Assembly: GCF_015350805.1 (NCBI RefSeq)
Contig: NZ_JADKSG010000002.1
Location: forward strand, 434,001-498,000
Direction of reading: 5' to 3'
Origin: Herbiconiux sp. VKM Ac-1786
GTDB lineage: Bacteria > Actinomycetota > Actinomycetes > Actinomycetales > Microbacteriaceae
Length of the DNA stretch: 64,000 bases
Position 1 is the stretch's first letter. Every line of letters begins with the position of its first letter. Of this stretch, positions 53,592-62,317 are shown in pieces. The notes beneath the pieces are model-generated. The model searched no databases. It saw only the letters and a list, made by a program, of their open reading frames with translations, and was not told the origin of the DNA. Made by a program: the position numbers and the translations under genes.

Positions 53592-55067
53592 GTGAGCCGT
53601 GCCGCTGTGACCGAAGGGGGCGTGAGGGCGCGCCCGGGGGTGCCGGCGCGGCGCGGGGCGCGGCTCGTCGCGGTGGGGATCGTGTTCGCCTGGGCCGCGT
53701 ACCAGGCCTTCTGGAACCTCGGCGCCGCCAACTACAACTCCGACGAGCCGATCTACGTCGAGGCCGGCTGGTCGTACGTGCACGGCGACTTCTCGGCGAA
53801 CCGTGAGCATCCGCCGACCGCCAAGCTGCTGATCGGGCTCGCGCAGCTCGTGCTCGGGCAGGGCGCACTCGCGGGCCGCATCGCCGTCGCCGTCACCGTG
53901 CTGCTGGCCGGAGTCGTGATCTATCTCTGGCTGAAGCGCGAGATCGGCTGGGCCGGGGCGCTGTTCGCCTCGGGGGCGTGGATGCTGATGCCCCACGGCG
54001 TCACCAGCGGTCCGCGGCTCGACCGCTTCGCCGTGCTCGAGCCGTTCATGGTGCTCTTCGCGATCTGCGCGTTCGCGGCGGCCTGGCAGTGGTTCCGGCT
54101 GCGGTCACGGGCGGAACGGGCATCCGGGAGCCGGCCCTGGCTGCCCTGGCTGTGGCTCGTCGTCTCGGCGGTCGCGATGGCGCTCTCGGTGACGTCGAAG
54201 GTGTCGACGGCGGTGATGATCCCCGCGATCCTGCTGCTGCCGCTCCTGGCGCGACGGGTGGCGGATGCGGTGGCCGGCGCGATCGTGTTCGTCGCGGTCT
54301 TCGGGGTGGTCTCGGTGCTGCTCTACCTGCCGATGGGCCTCCGCTCGGCCGTGTCGTACATGCTGCAGATGCAGTCGGAGCACAACGCCGCCGGGCACCT
54401 CGTCGTCGTCGCGGGGGTCGCGACGACCGACCCGCCGTGGTGGACGAACCTGCTGTATTCCGTCGAGGGCATGGGCATCGCGGCCACGGCCGTGCTCGTC
54501 GTGGGGATGATCGCGGCGTTCCGGCTGCGGCCGCCCGCCCTCACCCTCTACGTGGGTGCGGGGATGGCGTTCCTGCTCGTGTTCCACCTGTTCGTGTCGC
54601 GGGTGATGCTCTCGCACTACTACTACGTCTGGGTGTGGCCGGCGTGCGTGCTGGCCGGCATCGGGGTGTCGGTGCTGCTGGCGTCGCGCACGCGACTGCT
54701 GCGACTGCTGGCGGGTGCCCTCGTGATCGTGGCGGTCGGGTCGTCGCTCTGGGTCTCGGGCGTGATCGCCACCGAGCGGGCCGTCGGCATGGCGCTCGTG
54801 CTGCCGTCGCTCGACGCGGAGGGGGTGCCCGAGGGCGACGTGCTGGTCGGCGGGATGGCGCCGTGGGAGTACACCACCTACCTCGCCGGGCACTGGACGA
54901 CCGATCCGGACGACCCCGACATCGTGGCCGTCGCGACCCGGGAGTCGCCCCGGTTCCCCGTCGAGCCGGCGGTCGAGGCGGTCATCGACGACGACACCGT
55001 CGAGGTGCTCGAGCTCGACGACGTGACGCTGTACATCCTCGACGAGGAGCCGGCCACCGCCCAATAG
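53592..55067 (+). CDS. GT39/ArnT-like integral membrane glycosyltransferase
   Basis: 491 aa. About eleven membrane helices; the first outer loop has NSDEPIYVEAGWSYVHGDFSANREHPPTAKLL with the acidic DE and the EHPP typical of GT39/GT83 mannosyl- or aminoarabinosyl-type transferases using polyprenyl-phosphate sugars. A soluble C-terminal tail (from about 405) carries Asp-rich segments. Start GTG 53592. Likely decorates proteins or wall polymers outside the cell. Confidence 0.88.
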   Translation: MSRAAVTEGGVRARPGVPARRGARLVAVGIVFAWAAYQAFWNLGAANYNSDEPIYVEAGWSYVHGDFSANREHPPTAKLLIGLAQLVLGQGALAGRIAVAVTVLLAGVVIYLWLKREIGWAGALFASGAWMLMPHGVTSGPRLDRFAVLEPFMVLFAICAFAAAWQWFRLRSRAERASGSRPWLPWLWLVVSAVAMALSVTSKVSTAVMIPAILLLPLLARRVADAVAGAIVFVAVFGVVSVLLYLPMGLRSAVSYMLQMQSEHNAAGHLVVVAGVATTDPPWWTNLLYSVEGMGIAATAVLVVGMIAAFRLRPPALTLYVGAGMAFLLVFHLFVSRVMLSHYYYVWVWPACVLAGIGVSVLLASRTRLLRLLAGALVIVAVGSSLWVSGVIATERAVGMALVLPSLDAEGVPEGDVLVGGMAPWEYTTYLAGHWTTDPDDPDIVAVATRESPRFPVEPAVEAVIDDDTVEVLELDDVTLYILDEEPATAQ

Positions 55068-55081
55068 GGCACCTCAATGCC

Positions 55082-55100
55082 ATGCACACTACTTGTGCAT
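55082..55100. promoter_or_regulatory. Inverted repeat and -10 of the ArsR-like gene
   Basis: ATGCACA (55082-55088) and TGTGCAT (55094-55100) are perfect arms with a 5-nt spacer. They run into TAGATT (55100-55105), a good -10 placed 22 nt before ATG 55128. A regulator bound here would block its own promoter and the linked MFS gene. Confidence 0.6.
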
Positions 55101-55127
55101 AGATTCTCTGCATGACAGGGTGGGGTC

Positions 55128-55748
55128 ATGAGCGATGCGTCGGGGGAGTACGTCGGGGTGCAGCTGGACGAGCGCGCGGTGCGGGTGCTCGCACATCCGC
55201 TGCGGTCGCGGCTGCTCGGCCGGCTCCGCACGGAGGGTCCCGCCACCGCCACCGAGCTGGCCGCCCGGCTGCAGACCAACACCGGCGCGACGAGCTACCA
55301 CCTCCGCGCCCTCGAGCAGGTGGGCCTGGTCGCCGACACCGGTGCGGGGGAGGGCCGGCGGCGGCTCTGGCGCGCAGCCACCGACTTCCACTCCTGGACC
55401 GAGTCCGACTTCGCCGACGACCCCGACGCGCGCACCGCGCTCGACTGGCTGCAGCGCGACTACCTGCGGCAGTTCGCCGCCCGGGCCGAGCAGTGGCACG
55501 ACTCGGCCTCGGCGTGGCCGGCCGAGTGGGTCGACGTGCTCGGCCAGAGCGACACCGTCGTGACCGTCACGCCCGAGCAGACGGCCGACTTGAACGCCGA
55601 GCTCGCCGCCGTCGTCGAGCGGTACCGGATGCTCGGTGCCGGCGATCCCCGGGCCCGACGCGTCTTCCTCTACCGGCACACCAGCCCGCTCGACCCGCAC
55701 CCGCCCGAGGACGGCGAACCCGAGCCGACCCGTGACCCTGAGCAGTGA
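55128..55748 (+). CDS. ArsR-like helix-turn-helix regulator
   Basis: 206 aa. Winged helix at about 15-85 (LAHPLRSRLLGRLRTEGPATATELAARLQTNTGATSYHLRALEQVGLV) with wing RRRLWRAA, then a C-terminal helical part that recurs in this subfamily. No metal cysteines, so the ligand is not a thiol-bound metal. Ten nucleotides before an MFS transporter gene that it probably represses. Own operator candidate at 55082-55100. Confidence 0.88.
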   Translation: MSDASGEYVGVQLDERAVRVLAHPLRSRLLGRLRTEGPATATELAARLQTNTGATSYHLRALEQVGLVADTGAGEGRRRLWRAATDFHSWTESDFADDPDARTALDWLQRDYLRQFAARAEQWHDSASAWPAEWVDVLGQSDTVVTVTPEQTADLNAELAAVVERYRMLGAGDPRARRVFLYRHTSPLDPHPPEDGEPEPTRDPEQ

Positions 55749-55757
55749 CAACGAGCC

Positions 55758-57044
55758 ATGACCCCGGGCGATGACCCCGGCGGTGACACCGGAGTGCCCG
55801 CGCCCGCCCCGCTGACCGTCGCCGCCGCCGAGCGCCGGCTGGTGCTGCTCACCGTCACCCGGTGGCTGCCCGTCGGGCTCGTCTTCGGCCTCACCGTGCT
55901 GCTTCCCCTCGAACGCGGCCTGGGCCTGACCGAGGTGGGCACGCTGCTGGCCGTGCAGGGATTCGTGGTGCTGGCCCTCGAGCTGCCCACCGGCGGTCTC
56001 GCCGACGCCCTCGGCCGGCGCCCGCTGCTGATCGTCGCGGGTGGGCTGGCGGTGGTGTCGTCCCTCCTGTTCGTCACCGCGTCGGGGTTCTGGATGTTCG
56101 CCGCCGCCCTGGTGCTGCAAGGCGTCTTCCGGGCGCTCGACTCGGGTCCGCTCGAGGCCTGGTTCGTCGACACCGCCCACGCGGCCGATCCGGCGGCACC
56201 CGTCGAACGCGGACTGAGCCGCGCCGCCACCGCGCTCGGCGTCGCCATCGCCGGCGGAGCCCTCGCGGGCGGGGCGCTGATCGCCTGGCACCCGGTGCAC
56301 GCCTGGTCCTCCCTCGTGCCGCCGTTCGTGGTGGCGACCGTGCTGACCGCGGGGCACACCGTGCTGGTGGCGGTGCTCGTGCGCGAGCCGCGTCATCCCC
56401 GGGTCTCCGAGGGCCGCCGGCGGGTCGCCGCCGATGCTCCCCGGGTCGTCCTGGCCGGTCTCCGGATGCTCCGCACGGCACCCGTGCTGAGGTCGCTGGT
56501 GCTCGTCGAGGTGTTCTGGAGCTTCGCGATGATCGCCTTCGAGACGCTGACGCCGGTGCGGCTCGCCACCCTCGTCGGAGGCGAGGACGCGGCCGGCGCG
56601 CTGTTCGGCCCCTCGGCGGCGGCCGCGTGGGCACTGTTCGCCGCGGGATCGGCGGTGGCCGGGCTGGTGAGCCGGCGCGCCGGCGTCTCGGCCACGGCGA
56701 TCGGGGCGCGCATCCTGAACGGCCTGATGGTGGTGGCCATGGGGCTGGTCGCCGGGCCGGTCGGGCTGATCGCCGCGTTCTGGCTGGCCTACCTGACGCA
56801 CGGGGCCGCCGGGCCGATGCACGCCGCGCTGCTGCACCGGCAGGCGACCGGGGCCAACCGGGCGGTGGTGCTGTCGATGAACTCGATGGTCGCGGGCGGC
56901 AGCTACAGTCTCGGGCTGCTGCTGCTCACCCCGCTGGCGGACGCGCTCGGCACCGGGGTCGCCTTCGTCGTGGCCGGATCGTTCAGTGTGGTCGGGGCTC
57001 TGCTCTATCTGCCCGCCCGGCGGCAGGAGATCTCGGCGGGGTGA
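55758..57044 (+). CDS. MFS-family transporter
   Basis: 428 aa, about twelve helices. GLADALGRRPLLIVAGG is the loop 2-3 signature of the superfamily. DSGPLEAWFVDTAHAAD near the fourth helix recalls drug and efflux-type MFS proteins. Starts 9 nt after the ArsR-like gene and is likely regulated by it. Substrate unknown. Confidence 0.88.
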   Translation: MTPGDDPGGDTGVPAPAPLTVAAAERRLVLLTVTRWLPVGLVFGLTVLLPLERGLGLTEVGTLLAVQGFVVLALELPTGGLADALGRRPLLIVAGGLAVVSSLLFVTASGFWMFAAALVLQGVFRALDSGPLEAWFVDTAHAADPAAPVERGLSRAATALGVAIAGGALAGGALIAWHPVHAWSSLVPPFVVATVLTAGHTVLVAVLVREPRHPRVSEGRRRVAADAPRVVLAGLRMLRTAPVLRSLVLVEVFWSFAMIAFETLTPVRLATLVGGEDAAGALFGPSAAAAWALFAAGSAVAGLVSRRAGVSATAIGARILNGLMVVAMGLVAGPVGLIAAFWLAYLTHGAAGPMHAALLHRQATGANRAVVLSMNSMVAGGSYSLGLLLLTPLADALGTGVAFVVAGSFSVVGALLYLPARRQEISAG

Positions 57045-57094
57045 CGTGCGCGCCGTCCGCGCGCTGGGGCGACCCCGCCCGTCGACCGGCTCCG

Positions 57095-57367
57095 CTAGGG
57101 AAGCGCGTCGAGGAGGGCACGCCAGTCCGGGCCGGTCAGGTCGAGGCCGGGGCCGCGCAGCGTGTAGCGGATGCCACCCCGGGCGTCGTCGTGCGTCTCG
57201 TCGCTGAGCAGCGCCAGCGTGGGGCGCGCGCCCGAACGCCGGACGGTCCAGACGGCCGGCTCCCCGAGCGTCAGGACGAGCAGCCGCCCGTGTCGGCCGG
57301 TCACGAGCGACTCGGGGCGGGAGGGCGGCGGAGGCGGAGACCCGTGCCCGTCGTCGCCGTCCATCAT
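57095..57367 (-). CDS. Small hypothetical protein (90 aa)
   Basis: ATG 57367 follows GGAGG. A Pro/Gly/His-rich head (DGHGSPPPPPSRPES) leads to a compact beta-rich body: VTGRHGRLLVLTLGEPAVWTVRRSG, LALLSDETHDDARGGIRYTLRGPGLDLTG. No cysteines, no membrane helix. Not recognised. The good ribosome site and patterned body support a real gene. Confidence 0.6.
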   Translation of the reverse strand: MMDGDDGHGSPPPPPSRPESLVTGRHGRLLVLTLGEPAVWTVRRSGARPTLALLSDETHDDARGGIRYTLRGPGLDLTGPDWRALLDALP

Positions 57368-57527
57368 CCGATCCTCCGACCCGGGCCCGGTGGGGAGAAG
57401 GGGCTGCGGGGCCGCCTGTCCAGTATGCGAAGTGCCCCGCGGGCACAAGCCCCGCCCGGCGAGCGGGAACCGGCCGCCGCTGTCAAGGCGGTGGCGGATC
57501 CGCGGCGATCGTCCGAACGCTGGATGC

Positions 57528-57731
57528 ATGGACAGACCCCGCTACCCCGATCTCTACGACGGCTTCGTCGACGAGTTCGGCCTCGCTCACGACCCTGCCC
57601 TGTGGCCCGAGGAGGCGGTGGAGGCCTGGCGCACCCGCTACGCCGAGTGGCAGGGCGACGCCACGCCCGAGGCGATCCAGTGGGAGCTCGAGTTCGGCCA
57701 GCCGCCCGACGACGTGATCGGCGACGACTGA
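57528..57731 (+). CDS. Small hypothetical protein (67 aa)
   Basis: ATG 57528. Acidic and Trp/Tyr-rich: RPRYPDLYDGFVDEFG, WPEEAVEAWRTRYAEWQGDATPEAIQWELEF. Probably two helices. No ribosome site is evident and no family is recognised. It lies divergent from the 90-aa gene and convergent with the ABC operon. Weakly supported beyond composition. Confidence 0.5.
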   Translation: MDRPRYPDLYDGFVDEFGLAHDPALWPEEAVEAWRTRYAEWQGDATPEAIQWELEFGQPPDDVIGDD

Positions 57732-57759
57732 ACAGCGACGACCGAAGAGCCCCGACCGG

Positions 57760-58437
57760 TCAGCGGGGGTCGACTCGGCCGTCGCGCAGCACGATGACCC
57801 GGTCGGCCCGCTCGGCGAAGGCCGGGTCGTGGGTGGCCACCACCGCCGCGAGCGAGCGCGAGCGCACGGCCTCGTGGATCAGGTCGAGCACGAGGGCCGC
57901 GTTGCCGCTGTCGAGCTGGGCCGTGGGCTCGTCGGCGATCAGGAGCGACGGGCCCGCCACCAGCGCGCGAGCGATCCCCACCCGCTGGCGCTGTCCGCCC
58001 GAGAGCTCCTCCGGTCGCTGCGCCGCCTGATCCGCGAGCGAGACCTGGGCGAGCACCTCGGCCACACGCCGGTCGCGCTCGGCCGGGTCGACCTCGAGCA
58101 GCCGCAGGGGGAGCTCCACGTTCTCCTGGGCGGTGAGGTCGTCCAGCAGGGCGAAGTCCTGGAAGACGATGCCCACGTCGCGCCGGCGCAGTTCGGCGAG
58201 GCGCCGCTCGTCGAGGGCGGCGACGTCCTGCCCCGCCACCAGCACCCGGCCCGAGGTGGGCCGGTCGAGCGTCGAGAGCATCGACAGCAGCGTGCTCTTG
58301 CCGGCTCCGGATGCGCCCATCACCACCACGAGCTCGCCGGCCGCCACGGTGAGTGACACCCCCTCGCAGCCGACCACGTCGCCCGCCGGCGTGCGGTACA
58401 CGCGGCCGAGCCCCTGACCCTCCAGCACCACGGACAT
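57760..58437 (-). CDS. ABC transporter ATP-binding protein (MacB/LolD-like), second
   Basis: 225 aa from ATG 58437, which shares a base with the stop of the preceding ATPase (TGATG). Complete ATPase: GASGAGKST Walker A, Q-loop FQDFALLDD, signature LSGGQRQRVGIARAL, Walker B LLIADEPTAQLDS, switch His in THDPAF. The size and sequence are those of the FtsX-permease partners (LolD/MacB type). Fourth gene of the FtsX operon. Confidence 0.92.
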   Translation of the reverse strand: MSVVLEGQGLGRVYRTPAGDVVGCEGVSLTVAAGELVVVMGASGAGKSTLLSMLSTLDRPTSGRVLVAGQDVAALDERRLAELRRRDVGIVFQDFALLDDLTAQENVELPLRLLEVDPAERDRRVAEVLAQVSLADQAAQRPEELSGGQRQRVGIARALVAGPSLLIADEPTAQLDSGNAALVLDLIHEAVRSRSLAAVVATHDPAFAERADRVIVLRDGRVDPR

Positions 58438-59411
58438 CACTCCTCCTCCCCGCCCAGGGCATGGCGTCCACGCCGAGGCACGGGCCGGGACCGCTCGTGG
58501 CCCTGCTCCACCCGGATGTGGTCGGGCTCGAGTCCCAGCCGCACCCGCTCCTTCAGCCCCAGCGCGCCGGTGAACTCCTCGGGCAGCTGGAGGCGGCCGT
58601 AGCGGTCGAGCACCGCGAACTCCTCGGCGACGTGCAGCTCGTCGCCCTCCGCGTCGACGTCCCACCGGCGCAGCGTCTCGGTCGAGGTGCGGCCGTCTCG
58701 GATGCGCACCGTGCGCCCGACATGGTCGCTGACCCCGGCGTCGTGCGTCACGATCACCGTGCTCACGCCCCGCTCGGCGTTCACCCCGCGCAGGGCCTCG
58801 AGCACGTCGGCCGTCGCGGCCTCGTCGAGCTCGCCGGTGGGCTCGTCGGTGAGCAGCACCTCGGGCTCGTTGACGAGGGCCACGGCGATGGCCGCGCGCT
58901 GCTGCTGGCCGCCCGAGAGGTGCGCGGGGCGGCGGTCGCGGATGCCGTCGAGACCGAGCAGGCCCACCACGTCGTCGACACGCCCGGCCCGCTGCCGCTT
59001 CGGCGTGCCCGCGATCGCGGCGACCACGGCGACGTTCTCCTCGACCGTGAGGTAGGGGAGGAGGTTCCGGCCGGTCTGCTGCCAGACGAAGCCGACGGTG
59101 CGGCGGCGGAAGTCGACGCGCTGCCGCTCGTCGAGGGCGAGCACGTCGCGTCCCGCCACCTCGACCTGGCCGGCCGTCGGCGTGTCGAGGCCCGAGAGCA
59201 CGTTCAGCAGGGTCGACTTGCCCGAGCCGGAGGCGCCGACGATGGCGACCAGCTCGCCGCGCTCCACGAGGAGGTCGAGGCCCTGCAGGGCCTGCACCTC
59301 GACGCCGGCGGTCGTGAAGATGCGCACCAGACCGGCGCAGAGCACGGCGGGGGCGTCCCGGGGCACGGCGGTCGGTGCGGAACGCGCGCGGGAGGGGGCG
59401 GGGGAGATCAT
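58437..59411 (-). CDS. ABC transporter ATP-binding protein with AbrB-like tail
   Basis: 324 aa. ATPase core at 25-250: GASGSGKST, WQQTGRNLLPYLT Q-loop region, LSGGQQQRAAIAVAL, LLTDEPTGELD and THDAG. The 70-residue tail after the core contains FAVLDRYGRLQLPEEFTGAL, which resembles a SpoVT/AbrB swapped-hairpin, unusual on an ABC ATPase. A tail of this sort may bind DNA or mediate assembly. ATG 59411 overlaps the permease stop (ATGA). Confidence 0.88.
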   Translation of the reverse strand: MISPAPSRARSAPTAVPRDAPAVLCAGLVRIFTTAGVEVQALQGLDLLVERGELVAIVGASGSGKSTLLNVLSGLDTPTAGQVEVAGRDVLALDERQRVDFRRRTVGFVWQQTGRNLLPYLTVEENVAVVAAIAGTPKRQRAGRVDDVVGLLGLDGIRDRRPAHLSGGQQQRAAIAVALVNEPEVLLTDEPTGELDEAATADVLEALRGVNAERGVSTVIVTHDAGVSDHVGRTVRIRDGRTSTETLRRWDVDAEGDELHVAEEFAVLDRYGRLQLPEEFTGALGLKERVRLGLEPDHIRVEQGHERSRPVPRRGRHALGGEEE

Positions 59412-62317
59412 CGGGGTGTTCCCTTCTGCGCGGCCGTGACGAGCACGGCCGCGGCGGCGGCGAGGAGGAAGGCGGCCACGGTCACGACGGCGAGGACGGA
59501 GTCGAGGTGCACGGCGGCGGCTGCGCTGCCGGCTGCTGCGTCTCCGCCGGCTCCGACGTTTCCGTCGGCTCCGTCGGCTCCGTCGAGCGACGGCAGGCCG
59601 AGCAGGGGGATGAGCAGCGGGGGCAGCGCGAGACCGGCGACGAGGCCGGCCGCCGTGCCGACGGCCGCGGCGGGGGCGGCCGCCCAGACGGCGAGCGCGG
59701 AGAGCTGGCGGCGCCGCGCGCCGAGGGCGGCGATCACCGTCTCACGACGCCGGCGCGCGCCGGCCGCCGCGAGGGCGGCGAGGAGCACGGCGCCCGCTGC
59801 CGCCGCGATGCCGCCCACCACGGCGCTCACCAGGGCGGTCTGCTCGGCCCCGATGCGCGGGCTCGCGAAGGCCTGCTCGGCCTGCGCCGTCGGCGACCGG
59901 ATCGTGACGTCGTCGCCGAGCAGCGTGCGGAGCTCCGCCCGCACCTCCGCCTCGGGCCGGGAGCCGTCGAGGTCGGCCAGCACCACGTCGGCGGTGCCGC
60001 TGATGCCGATGACGGCCGAGGCGGCGGCGGAGTCGACGAGCATCCAGGTGCCCGCCGAGGTGAGTGCGGAGCGATCGGGCGCGGTGCCGACGATCTCGAG
60101 CGTGTGACCGCGCAGGCTGAGCTCCGCGTCGCCCACGGCCTCGGCGGCGGACGCGGAGACCACGACGGGGAGGGAACCGTCGGACCCGACCGTCGCCAGG
60201 CCCTCGGGCACCGGAGTGCTGCCGGGTTCGCCGGACTGCACCCGCTGCAGTGCCGCGGTGTCGGTCACCACGAGCCGGAGCTTCTGGCGCGACGCCCCGG
60301 CGCCGACCGTGACGGTGACGGGCAGGTCGACCACGACCGCGGCGAGGGCGTCGACTCCGGGGGTCGCGGCGACCTGGTCGACCACGTCGGCGGTGAGGCC
60401 GGGGCCGCGCAGGGCGAGGTCGGCGCCGACCTCGGCCACGGCGCCGTCCACGACGGCCTCCCGGGAGGTGGTGAGCAGCGCGCCCGAGAACAGGGTCAGG
60501 GCCAGGGCGCTCGCGACGCCGATCACCACCGGGGCGCTGTAGGCACCGGTCGAGAGGGAGGAGCCGAGCATCCGGATCGCCCCGGCGGAGCGTCGGGCAC
60601 GGCGCCGCACGACACCGAGGAGTGCGGGCAGGGCGCGGGCGGCGAGCACGCCCACGGTGAGGGCGACGAGCACCGGCGCGAGCACCGGCACGGCCGGCAC
60701 CGGCACGCACTGCACCAGCGCGAGCACGGTCGCCGCGGTCAGCAGCACGAGCACGGCCTCGCCGACCAGCCGGGTCGTCGCCGCGGCGGGCGACCCTCCC
60801 GATGCCGGGGCTCCCGGGCGCGGGCGGGTGAGCGCCGGGCGGTGGCCGAGAGCGGCTCCGCACCCGACCGCGACGACCAGCGCCACGGCGGTCACGGCCG
60901 CCCACGGTGCGATCAGCACGCCGCCGGTGATTGACCACGAGGCGCCCAGGGCGAGCACCGCGCCCAGGGCGCCACCCGCCGCCACTGCGAGTGCCGCCTC
61001 CGCCCCGAGCACGAGGCGTCGCCGCGGGGTGGAGGCGCCTCGGGCCTCGAGCAGGCGGAGGGCGCCCTGGCGCGTGCGCACCAGCAGGGTCAGCAGCAGG
61101 CCGAGCACGACGGCGCCGCCGAGGGCGGGGCCGCTCAGGGCCGTCCAGACGAAGGAGTCGGTCTCGCGTTGGGCGGCGACGGAGTCGTCGAGCAGGGCGG
61201 GCAGCTCGCCCCCGAAGGAGTAGCGCGGGTCGTTGCCGCCCGCGAGCTCGCGCGGAGTGCCGAAGAACGCCCGGGTCTGCTGGGCGAGCAGCTCGGCGTC
61301 GGGGGCGTCGAGCCGGTCGACGGCCACGGGGAACCAGGCGAGCGTGCGCGAGCCCGGCCCCACGAGACTGAGGCGCTCCAGGGAGGCGGGGTCGACGAGG
61401 GCGGTGCCGCGGGCGTAGGTGCCGCCGTCGCTCCGGGCGACGAGGGCCGGGCGCAGGGTCTCGGCGATGTGGCTCCAGACGGGGGCGTCGGCGTCGGCGG
61501 CCTCGACGATGCCGCTCAGCTGCACGATGATCGGGCTGCCGCCGAGTGCGGGGAGCATCCGCTGTTCGCCGACGGGCCAGTCCATCTCGGTGGCGACGGC
61601 GGTCGAGAGCGCGATCGGCACCGGTTCGCGGGCGAGCGCGGGGCCGGGCAGCTCGCCCGAGACCAGTGTGACGTCGCTCGCGAGGTCGGGGTCGAGGGCC
61701 AGTGACAGCTCCGAGTCGCGGAGGGGGGTGCCCGCGACCAGGGGCGCCACCGCCAGGGCGTCGAACACGAGGGCTTCGCCGGGGTCGCCGAGGGCGCCGG
61801 CGAGGGGCTCGGGCTGCTCGGCGCGGAGGGCGCGAAGCGAGGAGTCGAGGCGGCCCCAGACGGCCTGCACCTCGTCGCTGCGGGCGGGGGCGCCGTCGGC
61901 CGGGCCTGGTGCGCCCGCCGTGCCGGCCGGGCCCGCTGCGCCGTCCGTGTCGGCGGGGGAGTCGCCGGTGCCCTGGGGGGCCGGGCCCGCGTCCACGCCC
62001 TGGATGCCCTCGGTGACGGCGTCGGTGCGGGCCGCACCCGCGGCGTGGAGGTCGGAGCGCAGGGCGGCGGTGGCCGACTGCGTCAGCAGGGCGGGTCCGA
62101 GCACCAGAGCGGCGAGCAGCATGAAGCCGATGGAGGCGAGCGCGATCGTCATGGCCGGTGCGGCCGCCACCGCGCGCCGGGCGAAGCGGGCGGTGCCCGG
62201 AACGCGGGGTGCGCGCTTCGGGGTCGCGGCGCGCATCCGTCGCCCCTCGGCCGTCGTCGTGGGGAGTGCCTGCCCGCGCCTGACCCCGCCACCGGGTCGG
62301 CGGCCGGGGCGGCTCAT
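59408..62317 (-). CDS. FtsX-like ABC permease, large
   Basis: 969 aa from ATG 62317, which overlaps the stop of the upstream permease (ATGA). N-terminal helix near 55-80, a large outer domain (about 80-430), then blocks of helices (VWTALSGPALGGAVVLGLLLTLLV and several near 470-640), a second outer domain (about 640-850) and final helices (AGAVLLAALAAAG, LALPPLLIPLLGL). Two FtsX cores in one chain. Pro/Gly/Ala-rich stretch near 100-125. Works with the two ATPases as a MacB-type exporter or extracellular mechanotransmitter; the cargo is unknown. Confidence 0.85.
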   Translation of the reverse strand: MSRPGRRPGGGVRRGQALPTTTAEGRRMRAATPKRAPRVPGTARFARRAVAAAPAMTIALASIGFMLLAALVLGPALLTQSATAALRSDLHAAGAARTDAVTEGIQGVDAGPAPQGTGDSPADTDGAAGPAGTAGAPGPADGAPARSDEVQAVWGRLDSSLRALRAEQPEPLAGALGDPGEALVFDALAVAPLVAGTPLRDSELSLALDPDLASDVTLVSGELPGPALAREPVPIALSTAVATEMDWPVGEQRMLPALGGSPIIVQLSGIVEAADADAPVWSHIAETLRPALVARSDGGTYARGTALVDPASLERLSLVGPGSRTLAWFPVAVDRLDAPDAELLAQQTRAFFGTPRELAGGNDPRYSFGGELPALLDDSVAAQRETDSFVWTALSGPALGGAVVLGLLLTLLVRTRQGALRLLEARGASTPRRRLVLGAEAALAVAAGGALGAVLALGASWSITGGVLIAPWAAVTAVALVVAVGCGAALGHRPALTRPRPGAPASGGSPAAATTRLVGEAVLVLLTAATVLALVQCVPVPAVPVLAPVLVALTVGVLAARALPALLGVVRRRARRSAGAIRMLGSSLSTGAYSAPVVIGVASALALTLFSGALLTTSREAVVDGAVAEVGADLALRGPGLTADVVDQVAATPGVDALAAVVVDLPVTVTVGAGASRQKLRLVVTDTAALQRVQSGEPGSTPVPEGLATVGSDGSLPVVVSASAAEAVGDAELSLRGHTLEIVGTAPDRSALTSAGTWMLVDSAAASAVIGISGTADVVLADLDGSRPEAEVRAELRTLLGDDVTIRSPTAQAEQAFASPRIGAEQTALVSAVVGGIAAAAGAVLLAALAAAGARRRRETVIAALGARRRQLSALAVWAAAPAAAVGTAAGLVAGLALPPLLIPLLGLPSLDGADGADGNVGAGGDAAAGSAAAAVHLDSVLAVVTVAAFLLAAAAAVLVTAAQKGTPR

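Noticed and set aside
57095-57731. Two small divergent ORFs as a toxin-antitoxin pair
   Set aside because: They are divergent rather than overlapping, and neither shows a known toxin or antitoxin motif.
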